Position numbers and translations under genes: made by a program
DNA from: Acinetobacter sp. XS-4
GTDB taxonomy: Bacteria > Pseudomonadota > Gammaproteobacteria > Pseudomonadales > Moraxellaceae
Assembly (NCBI RefSeq): GCF_023920705.1
Contig: NZ_CP094657.1
Location: 2,728,001-2,792,000 of the forward strand
Length of the DNA stretch: 64,000 bases
Reading direction: 5' to 3'
Notes under the pieces: model-generated
Database searches by the model: none
Told to the model about the DNA's origin: nothing
The model's input: the letters and a program-made list of their open reading frames with translations, nothing else
In this document: in pieces, positions 58,029-64,000 of the stretch
Layout: each line of letters opens with the position of its first letter
How positions within the stretch are numbered: position 1 is the stretch's first letter

Positions 58029-58190
58029 ATGAGTTACGAAAATTATAGAAGATTAATCAGAAATTTAAGGAGAAATAAGTATGAGAGAATTCAAATTATC
58101 AAAAATTTGGATCCTGTCAGATTTAGAAAAAACAGCCAATGTATTTACATTTGGTCCTCGAATGAACTTGATAACAAGTCAGAAAAATAG
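58029..58190 (+). CDS. Possible 53-residue basic protein between effector and ATPase genes
   Basis: An ATG frame of 53 codons beginning two bases after the nuclease stop (MSYENYRRLIRNLRRNKYER at the start). AGGA lies eight bases before its ATG, an ideal ribosome site. It overlaps the first 110 bases of the ATPase gene in another frame. It is strongly basic. It could be a tiny third component, a leader peptide coupling translation, or only a chance frame. Confidence 0.35.
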   Translation: MSYENYRRLIRNLRRNKYERIQIIKNLDPVRFRKNSQCIYIWSSNELDNKSEK

Positions 58191-59811
58191 TGTTGGTAAA
58201 TCGAGTTTAGTTAAATCTATTCTGTGGACTTTTGGTTGCGAGCCATACTTTGATAAATTATGGAAAGATCAGGATGTTTCTTGTCGAGTAGAATTTACTA
58301 TAAATAGTAATATATATACTATTTTTCGACATAAAAATGATTATTTAGTCATTAGGGATGAACAATCATTCTTTTTTAATGACTTTAGAAAATATGTAGA
58401 TTTCTTTTGCAACCTTTTTAATTTTTTTCCAATGCTAGAGAATCGTTCCACAAAGATTCTTGAATTACCTTCTCCCGCTTATTACTTCATTCCATTTTAT
58501 ATAGATCAAAAAAGAGGTTGGTCAAGTATATTTGGAAGTTTTAAAAATCTAGGTCAATATCAATTCTGGCAGAAACCAATACTAAATTATCATTGTGGTA
58601 TTACTAATGATGAGATCTCTAAATTAGATTATAAAATTTCAAAAAATAAATTTGAAATAAAAGCCCATGAAGAAGAGCGTAAGAAAGTAGAAAATACAAT
58701 AGAAATTGTATCTGAAATAAATGAAGAAAATAATTTTTTTAATCTTAATAGGGCCCAATTAGATGACAATCTCGACTTAATTGACAATGACTATGAAAGC
58801 TTAATTAAAGATCAAAATTTTTCTCTATCTCAGTTAAGTATTGAAAAAAATATAATTTTAGATCTTAAAGCACAAAGGAATTATAGTCTTAAACTAGCAA
58901 AAGAATTAGAAAATGACTTCTTCTTCGCAACTGAAAATATATCAACTGATTCAGTTGAGTGCCCACTATGTGGAACACATCATAAAAATTCTCTTCTAGA
59001 AAAATCTAAACTTGTTAAAGAAAAAGATGATTTATTTCAACTTATTTCACAACTTGATGAAGAAATATATTCGGCAGAAATTCGCTTAAATTTTCATAAA
59101 GAAGAATTATTTGTCATTGGAAATGCTCTAGCTTCTTTGCATACAAAGATTTCTTTTGATACAGAAAAATTAATTAACTGTGCAACAACACAAAGATCTA
59201 TAAATTTAATTGAGAATAAAGCCAACCAACTTATTGAAAATAAAAATATAATTATCAATAAATTGGAAGATGAAATTACAAAAAACAATGGAGATAAAAA
59301 ACTTATTAATAATAAATTTACAAAAAATGAGATTTTTTCTGAATTTCGAGAAATATTTACAGAGCTAAATAGTTTCTTAAATACAGACTATTCAACTGAT
59401 GTAATTTCTAAATCTAATATTTACTCTTACACTCAATTTGATACTAATGGTGGTGCTGCGGATAGTACAAGATCAATTTTTTTATATCATTCAATTTTAA
59501 TTAAACTTATTGAGGGATTTAGTAAGGAAGTTATTGCACCTTTTATTATTGATACTCCTAACCAGCAGGAACAGGCCAAAGAAAACTATGAAAAAATTAT
59601 TTCTACGTTATTTAATAGGTTTTCAGAGAATATGCAGATTTTCCTTTGTGCAATGGAAAATACAGCGTTAGATCCATTCAAAGAAAATGCAAATGTTATT
59701 ACACTTTCATGTAAGAAGTCTTTACTTCAGAAGGAAAAATACATAGATGTATTAAAATATTTTAATGATTTAAAAAAAGAAATAGACTCAAATACAATTA
59801 TTACTTTTTAA
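58081..59811 (+). CDS. SMC/Rad50-like ATPase, LmuB-type sensor of a defence system
   Basis: A 576-residue ATPase. Walker A is ITSQKNSVGKSSLVKS with Lys40; the Walker B and following loop are PFIIDTPNQQEQ with Asp491. Between them run coiled coils with a zinc-hook CPLCG (Cys294, Cys297) in the middle. The C-lobe signature region reads NGGAADSTRSIFLYHSIL in place of LSGGE, as in the DNTPNQQ-type ATPases of Lamassu and ABC-three-component systems. It would sense phage DNA or ends and release the nuclease. AAGGAG lies eight bases before the ATG. Strongly AT-rich. Confidence 0.8.
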   Translation: MREFKLSKIWILSDLEKTANVFTFGPRMNLITSQKNSVGKSSLVKSILWTFGCEPYFDKLWKDQDVSCRVEFTINSNIYTIFRHKNDYLVIRDEQSFFFNDFRKYVDFFCNLFNFFPMLENRSTKILELPSPAYYFIPFYIDQKRGWSSIFGSFKNLGQYQFWQKPILNYHCGITNDEISKLDYKISKNKFEIKAHEEERKKVENTIEIVSEINEENNFFNLNRAQLDDNLDLIDNDYESLIKDQNFSLSQLSIEKNIILDLKAQRNYSLKLAKELENDFFFATENISTDSVECPLCGTHHKNSLLEKSKLVKEKDDLFQLISQLDEEIYSAEIRLNFHKEELFVIGNALASLHTKISFDTEKLINCATTQRSINLIENKANQLIENKNIIINKLEDEITKNNGDKKLINNKFTKNEIFSEFREIFTELNSFLNTDYSTDVISKSNIYSYTQFDTNGGAADSTRSIFLYHSILIKLIEGFSKEVIAPFIIDTPNQQEQAKENYEKIISTLFNRFSENMQIFLCAMENTALDPFKENANVITLSCKKSLLQKEKYIDVLKYFNDLKKEIDSNTIITF

Positions 59812-59826
59812 TTCCGCACAAAATAC

Positions 59827-59883
59827 CTACTTTAAGTAGAAATTAAAGCAATTTTCAGTTGGCTATTTTTCTACTTAAAGTAG
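59827..59883. repeat. 16-bp perfect inverted repeat after the defence cassette
   Basis: CTACTTTAAGTAGAAA (59827-59842) faces TTTCTACTTAAAGTAG (59868-59883) with 25 bases between. Each arm is itself almost palindromic (CTACTT-T-AAGTAG). It starts 16 bases after the ATPase stop. It could end transcription or mark an element boundary. Confidence 0.8.
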
Positions 59884-59903
59884 TATTTATATTAAAACAA
59901 CAA

Positions 59904-59934
59904 AAAGCCCTCTCTTTGAAATTCCGAGGGCTTT
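59904..59934. terminator. Bidirectional terminator between convergent genes
   Basis: AAAGCCCTC (59904-59912) pairs with GAGGGCTTT (59926-59934) over a 13-base loop. It lies between the rightward ATPase gene and the leftward gene at 60006. Confidence 0.8.
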
Positions 59935-60005
59935 GTATAACTACAAGATAAGTAAGAATCAAAATCCTATTTTCAAACCCCAGCTAGCTATTTTTCACTA
60001 CCCTT

Positions 60006-60335
60006 TCATATATTTTTAGCCAATTCTTTTGCCAAACATTGCTCATGCCAGGTGGTTTGGAAATTTTCGACAGCTTTTGACTTAATGAGAGGGTCTTCAA
60101 ATAGCTTTGAAGAATATGCAGATTTGATAAGCTCTTGATAAAGTTGTTTGGCTTGTTGCTCTTCAAGATGATTGGCGATGTCATGTAACTCTGTAGCTGG
60201 CACTTCATGTTGTCTTGCATCCATCACCCCACTCGCTGCTTTCTTCACAGTTTCACAGTAATGAAGTTCCATAGCTTCTGATGCTGCATAACATTGAATT
60301 GAAATTGCGCTTATAAAGAGGAATATAAATCTCAT
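60006..60335 (-). CDS. Small periplasmic protein of unknown function
   Basis: A 109-residue protein with a signal peptide (MRFIFLFISAISIQCYA). The mature part is helical with two cysteines (LHYCETVKKAASGVMDARQ and WHEQCLAKEL) that could form a disulfide. No family name recognised. AAGGTGAG precedes the ATG. Base composition is back to genome average, so the foreign cassette ends before it. Confidence 0.75.
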   Translation of the reverse strand: MRFIFLFISAISIQCYAASEAMELHYCETVKKAASGVMDARQHEVPATELHDIANHLEEQQAKQLYQELIKSAYSSKLFEDPLIKSKAVENFQTTWHEQCLAKELAKNI

Positions 60336-60420
60336 AATCTCACCTTAATTTGACGCGCAAGGGTACCAACTAATCTGCCCAAATTTAAGTTAAAAAAGGT
60401 TATTTTTGTTTTGTCTTATT

Positions 60421-60867
60421 TTATTTCACCTTTTGCACTTGAGTATTAGAAGCTCTCAGCACTGTTCCATCTGCCGCGACTGGCGCCATAAATGGAATTT
60501 GCTGGCCTGTAGTTTTATCAATTAACAGAGAATGGCGCTCGCCACTTTCAAATAGGTTGTGCTCTCCCCATTGCCGCAAAGCCACAATCACAGGAAACAA
60601 ACTTTCCCCTTTCTCGGTCAATACATATTCTTGATAAGCCGTGCCATCCGAAGCATCTTGCATTCCAAGAACACCAGCATCCACTAATTTTTTTAGTCGG
60701 TCAGAGAGAATATTTCGCGCAACACCTAAGCTCCGCTGAAAATCTCCAAAACGGCGCATTCCATCAAAAGCATCACGCACAATAAGCAGTGACCACCGGT
60801 CTCCGATGAGGTTGACGCAGCGCGCAACAGGACAAGGCTCATCTTTTAACAATGTAGAGTTCGTCAT
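60421..60867 (-). CDS. HxlR-family transcriptional regulator
   Basis: A 148-residue winged-helix regulator. It opens with the HxlR hallmark CPVARCVNLIGDRWSLLIVR, containing a Cys often used for redox or electrophile sensing, then RRFGDFQRSLGVARNILSDR and GESLFPVIVALRQWGEHNL. AAGGAAAC precedes the ATG. Divergent from an MFS exporter across an 18-bp direct repeat, which is its likely binding site. Confidence 0.92.
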   Translation of the reverse strand: MTNSTLLKDEPCPVARCVNLIGDRWSLLIVRDAFDGMRRFGDFQRSLGVARNILSDRLKKLVDAGVLGMQDASDGTAYQEYVLTEKGESLFPVIVALRQWGEHNLFESGERHSLLIDKTTGQQIPFMAPVAADGTVLRASNTQVQKVK

Positions 60868-60901
60868 TGAGTTTCCTTACCAATCATCAGTAACAAGCTA
60901 T

Positions 60902-60956
60902 CTAGTTGCATTTTAAAACTAGTAGACTTAACATTCAACTAGTTGCATTTTAAAAC
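60902..60956. promoter_or_regulatory. 18-bp direct repeat, candidate HxlR operator
   Basis: CTAGTTGCATTTTAAAAC occurs at 60902-60919 and again at 60939-60956, 37 bases apart. ACTAGT half-sites are found at each copy. It lies in the promoter region shared by the HxlR regulator and the MFS exporter. Confidence 0.65.
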
Positions 60957-60978
60957 CAGATTGAGCGAGTTTAGAACC

Positions 60979-62196
60979 ATGAAAGCTTCTCTTGCATCTA
61001 CTACTTCACACACAGAAAGCGATAAACCGCTTTCACGCATGCCTCGTGGCGTAATTTTGCTGTTTGCTATAGCAAGTGGTGCAAGCGTAGCAAATGTCTA
61101 TTATGCGCAGCCTTTACTCGACATATTAGCCAATGACTTTAACATTAGTCATGCGGCCATTGGCGGTGTAGTAACAGCCACTCAAATAGGTTGTGCCCTT
61201 GCCTTAATGTTTTTAGTGCCGTTGGGTGATCTAGTCAATCGGCGTCGATTAATGGCTATTCAGTTATTGGCTTTAATATCTGCCTTGCTCGTAGTTGCCT
61301 TTGCCCATTCTACAGTTGTTCTTTTAGCAGGAATGCTTGCCGTGGGTTTACTCGGCACAGCCATGACTCAAGGGCTTATTGCTTACGCTGCAAGTGCTGC
61401 TCTCCCACATGAGCAAGGACATGTGGTTGGTACTGCACAAAGCGGTGTATTCATTGGTTTACTGCTTGCCCGTGTATTTTCAGGAGGAATTAGTGATTTA
61501 GCGGGTTGGCGTGGCGTCTACTTTTGTGCAGCCATCATCATGCTCGGGATTGCATTGCCACTTTGGAAACGTTTGCCTCATTTAGAGGTTCAGCCCGTTA
61601 CCATGCGCTACCCTCAACTTTTAGCATCGATGTTAAATCTGCTTCGCCAAGAAAAAGTACTACAAGTGCGCGGTGTTTTAGCTTTACTCATGTTCGCGGC
61701 ATTCAATATTTTTTGGAGTGCATTGGTACTACCGTTAAGTGAGCTGCCTTACAGTTTTTCGCATACTGTTATTGGGTCTTTTGGGCTCGTCGGAGTTGTA
61801 GGTGCTCTGGCTGCTGCGCGTGCGGGTTATTGGGCCGACCGTGGATATGCTCAGCGCACAAGCATGGCAGCACTCGTAATATTACTGCTTGCTTGGGGTC
61901 CACTCTCACTTATGGGTTACTCACTCTGGGCACTCGTGATTGGCATCGTATTGCTAGACTTAGGTGGACAAGCCTTACATGTCACCAACCAGAGTATGAT
62001 TTTTCGTACTCGTCCAGAAGCGCATAGCCGGCTTGTCGGTCTATACATGCTGTTTTATGCAATCGGTAGTGGATTAGGTGCAATCAGTACAACAGCCACT
62101 TACGCCTATGCTGGATGGTTTGGCGTATGTGCACTCGGTGCAGGTGTTAGCCTTCTGGCATTATTATTTTGGTGGATAACCCTTAAAGTCTCTTAA
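60979..62196 (+). CDS. MFS exporter, DHA1 / YnfM-like
   Basis: A 405-residue protein with twelve hydrophobic helices. ANVYYAQPLLDILANDF in helix 1 and VPLGDLVNRRRLMAIQLLAL (A-motif loop) place it among DHA1 arabinose/multidrug exporters; the ARAGYWADRGYAQRT loop is the repeat of that motif. The ATG at 60979 is preferred; a TTG start at 60943 would lie inside the operator repeat. Probably controlled by the divergent HxlR regulator. Substrate unknown. Confidence 0.9.
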   Translation: MKASLASTTSHTESDKPLSRMPRGVILLFAIASGASVANVYYAQPLLDILANDFNISHAAIGGVVTATQIGCALALMFLVPLGDLVNRRRLMAIQLLALISALLVVAFAHSTVVLLAGMLAVGLLGTAMTQGLIAYAASAALPHEQGHVVGTAQSGVFIGLLLARVFSGGISDLAGWRGVYFCAAIIMLGIALPLWKRLPHLEVQPVTMRYPQLLASMLNLLRQEKVLQVRGVLALLMFAAFNIFWSALVLPLSELPYSFSHTVIGSFGLVGVVGALAAARAGYWADRGYAQRTSMAALVILLLAWGPLSLMGYSLWALVIGIVLLDLGGQALHVTNQSMIFRTRPEAHSRLVGLYMLFYAIGSGLGAISTTATYAYAGWFGVCALGAGVSLLALLFWWITLKVS

Positions 62197-62223
62197 ATAG
62201 TAATAACGCCCATTCTCAAATAA

Positions 62224-62257
62224 AAAACCACATCACTCAAGAGAATCATGTGGTTTT
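62224..62257. terminator. Bidirectional hairpin terminator
   Basis: AAAACCACAT (62224-62233) pairs with ATGTGGTTTT (62248-62257). It lies between the convergent MFS gene and the COG4705 gene. Confidence 0.82.
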
Positions 62258-62271
62258 AATAAACAGTTAGT

Positions 62272-63036
62272 TTAATGAGAAGACTGAGCTGCTTTAGGTT
62301 TAAAGACTACTAAACAGACAACAATAAAAGCAAATAAAACAAAAGATGCACTAAATCTGCTTAACTCTAATCCACCATGTGCAATAGGTTTATCAAGGAA
62401 ATCTCCCAATACTGCACCTAAAGGTCTGGTAAGAACAAAGGCCAACCAAAATAATAAGGTCCGTGAAATTTTGGTATAAAAATAGCAAATTGCTAACACC
62501 AATAATAAAGTACCAAAAATTAAAGCGGCGCTGGTGTACCCTAGGCCTTGAGTATCAGCAGTCCAATCTCCTAAAGCTGTCCCTAATGTTTGAGAAAACA
62601 TGATGGTTAACCAATAGAAAGCTTCACTTTTTGCAGATTGAACACTTTTTACTGAAATTGTGCCGCAACTTAAATACCAAACAAACAGAGATAAGCTTAA
62701 TAAAATAAGTAATATTAAACTCCCTCCTGCATAGCCCACACCTAAGGTTCGATCAACGAAATCGGCAATTGTGGTACCTAAAGTCGTAGTGGCGATGATC
62801 GTCGCCCAGTAGAAAAATGAATTATAGTTTTTAGCTTTAATTTGTAGTCCAACAAATACTGCAAAGATCACAGCAAAAATTGCCGTACTAATGATATATC
62901 CCAAATTTAGGGACATAGACAGCGCATCTCCAGCAGTTTCACCTAGCGTTGTAGCTGCAATTTTAATGATCCAGAATAATAAGGTGACTTCTGGAACCTT
63001 ACTCAAGGTTTTAGATAAATTCTCATGACTCATCAT
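62272..63036 (-). CDS. COG4705-like membrane protein with four internal repeats
   Basis: A 254-residue integral membrane protein with about eight helices. A short motif recurs four times: AATTLGETAGDALS, ATTTLGTTIADFVD, SQTLGTALGDWTAD and TRPLGAVLGDFLDK, each followed by a Gly/Tyr-rich helix start. The repeated acidic residues in membrane helices suggest a cation or small-molecule transporter. The family is uncharacterised to my knowledge. The ATG at 63036 has GGAG eight bases upstream. Confidence 0.82.
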   Translation of the reverse strand: MMSHENLSKTLSKVPEVTLLFWIIKIAATTLGETAGDALSMSLNLGYIISTAIFAVIFAVFVGLQIKAKNYNSFFYWATIIATTTLGTTIADFVDRTLGVGYAGGSLILLILLSLSLFVWYLSCGTISVKSVQSAKSEAFYWLTIMFSQTLGTALGDWTADTQGLGYTSAALIFGTLLLVLAICYFYTKISRTLLFWLAFVLTRPLGAVLGDFLDKPIAHGGLELSRFSASFVLFAFIVVCLVVFKPKAAQSSH

Positions 63037-63349
63037 TGTATGTTCTCCAAACATACGTATTTATTAGCTCCTATCTAAAGATCTATGCCTTAAAATAAAA
63101 TTAAGGTTAAAAATAAATTACAAATACCTTTTCCAAAGAAAATTACGCGACACATCTGGCCCCCAAAACACAGATGAAAAAATACAACAATATATAAGAA
63201 AATAAAATATAATAACCTTAAAACTCCTTATGTTATTGAGGGAGTTATTATTCGTTTTAAATACTTAAGTTCAAACCGCAGTGAGATGAAATCTTCTCTA
63301 ACAATCTAAAGATTGATATGCAACATTAGTTCATTACTATCAAAACTAC
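63037..63349. other. Intergenic region, 313 bp
   Basis: AT-rich spacer between divergent genes. It contains a small CATCTG/CAGATG hairpin near 63152-63176 and AACTCC (63222) facing GGAGTT (63241). No supported ORF. Confidence 0.4.
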
Positions 63350-63754
63350 ATGGAAATCCCCGTAGGAAAAAATTTGGGTATTAATAATAAATTGATTTGC
63401 ACAGTTGTGTTGGTATTCCTTACAGGATGCCAGCGGCAAGAAACGAACGAAAATACAAGCGCAGTGAAACTTCCTGTTTATCAGTTTAATGGTGTTTCTG
63501 CTTCAGCACGTTTGAAAGGAATATTACAGCTAAAACAAGAGTGCCTTTATGTAAACGATATCCTGATTATCTTTCCCGAGCACTCCGCTCAGTGGGATGC
63601 TGAAAAAGAAGCTTTAAGTTATAAAGGCAAGCATATCCGCTTAGGTAGCGAATTAGATATTGCTGGAGGGAATGGCGATTTTGAGCGAGATAATCTACGT
63701 ATTAAACATTTAAGCCCAATGTGTGATCATCAGAATATTTGGTTTGCTGGATAA
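63350..63754 (+). CDS. Small lipoprotein of unknown function
   Basis: A 134-residue protein with a lipobox FLTGC (acylated Cys27) after an unusually long, weakly charged N-region (MEIPVGKNLGINNKLIC). The mature part has two more cysteines (KQECLYVNDILIIFPEH and LSPMCDHQNIWFAG) and looks beta-rich. No family recognised. No good ribosome site before the ATG, so the start is uncertain. Confidence 0.65.
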   Translation: MEIPVGKNLGINNKLICTVVLVFLTGCQRQETNENTSAVKLPVYQFNGVSASARLKGILQLKQECLYVNDILIIFPEHSAQWDAEKEALSYKGKHIRLGSELDIAGGNGDFERDNLRIKHLSPMCDHQNIWFAG

Positions 63755-63805
63755 TCTACAGAGAAGGGTTCGAATTCAATTTTCGCTCCCCTCAACTTCT
63801 AGCTC

Positions 63806-64000
63806 TTAAATGGAACGATTTAATTCACTATCAGATTTATATATTTTTCTCACAGGTAACCAGAAATAAATATAAATCAAGAGAAGAACCCAACCCAACA
63901 ATACATCTCCAATCAAGTGTGGAGTTTCATGCGTCATCACCAAACCCATAACAAGCATTGCACCGAAGTGGGCAATATTTGCAAACATGGTAAATTCAAA
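63806..64000 (-). CDS. Membrane protein, 5' end outside window
   Basis: The frame is open to the window edge, so only the last ~64 residues are present. Two hydrophobic helices (HFGAMLVMGLVM and GDVLLGWVLLLIYIYFWLPV) end in a charged tail, KIYKSDSELNRSI. An ATG at 63988 lacks a ribosome site and is probably internal. Family not recognised. Confidence 0.5.
   Translation of the reverse strand, partial: FEFTMFANIAHFGAMLVMGLVMTHETPHLIGDVLLGWVLLLIYIYFWLPVRKIYKSDSELNRSI

Noticed and set aside
59827..59883. CRISPR-like repeat unit
   Set aside because: Only two inverted arms, no array of direct repeats and no cas genes.
63766..63790. Sequence GGTTCGAATTC...TTTTCGCTCC resembling the 3' end of tRNA-Gly, as a possible second attachment site for the cassette
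   Set aside because: Only the T-loop consensus and GCTCC match; the T-stem does not pair and several bases differ from 56380-56405. Ordinary genes lie between it and the cassette.

Overview
The window looks like chromosomal DNA of an Acinetobacter species, probably of the calcoaceticus-baumannii complex. The reasons are an AT-rich background (about 38-40% G+C in core genes by eye), the kdsD-kdsC-lptC-lptA-lptB block beside cysS, an Acinetobacter-type phenylacetate cluster, FilA-like and DUF6670-like proteins, and mutS-fdxA order. The species is an inference; no rRNA or typing locus is present.

Layout. 1-2.8 kb holds the end of a TonB-dependent siderophore receptor and a secreted ThuA-like protein. 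2.8-4.3 kb holds an orphan spore-coat-U/Csu-type protein and a DUF2147 protein. 4.6-9.0 kb is a five-gene operon joining a sulfonate-type ABC importer to a D-cysteine desulfhydrase and an Asp/Glu racemase. 9.3-17.3 kb is accessory: an epoxide-hydrolase-like enzyme, a DUF6670-like protein, a relic of a TetR gene, an RhtA-like exporter facing an Lrp regulator, a TetR gene with a clear inverted-repeat operator, a FilA-like protein followed by a C39-peptidase-like protein without catalytic residues, and the intact TetR relative of the relic. 17.4-21.9 kb is a very AT-rich stretch of small orphan genes. It opens with a strikingly GC-rich segment (17480-17800) that can fold into many hairpins and looks like a phage-type structured RNA.

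21.9-35.7 kb is the complete phenylacetate pathway: paaA-B-C-D-E-F-G-H-J-K-X-Y-I leftward and paaZ rightward from a shared promoter region. PaaK activates phenylacetate, PaaABCDE epoxidises it, PaaG and PaaZ rearrange and open the ring, PaaF/H/J finish beta-oxidation, PaaY/PaaI rescue CoA and PaaX represses. An MFS/LysR pair separates this cluster from mutS. 38-46 kb is housekeeping (mutS, GNAT, fdxA, an M15-like lipoprotein, an O-methyltransferase, a double Usp, a hexapeptide acyltransferase, YigZ). 46.2-51.0 kb is a three-gene type I secretion operon without its substrate. 51.2-56.3 kb is lipopolysaccharide assembly (kdsD, kdsC, lptCAB) and cysS.

A tRNA-Gly(GCC) gene with its own consensus promoter lies at 56.3 kb. 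Directly behind it is an AT-rich cassette (56.9-59.9 kb) encoding a DUF4297/Cap4-like nuclease and an SMC/Rad50-like ATPase with a zinc hook. This is a two-gene Lamassu / ABC-three-component-like anti-phage system. A 53-residue ORF with its own Shine-Dalgarno sits between the two genes, and a 16-bp inverted repeat closes the cassette. 60-64 kb returns to ordinary genes: a small periplasmic protein, an HxlR regulator facing an MFS exporter across an 18-bp direct repeat, a COG4705 membrane protein with fourfold internal repeats, a lipoprotein, and the end of a membrane protein cut by the window edge.

The best candidates for undescribed biology are the tRNA-Gly-linked nuclease/SMC cassette with its overlapping small ORF, the structured GC-rich element at 17.5 kb, and the importer / D-cysteine desulfhydrase / racemase operon.
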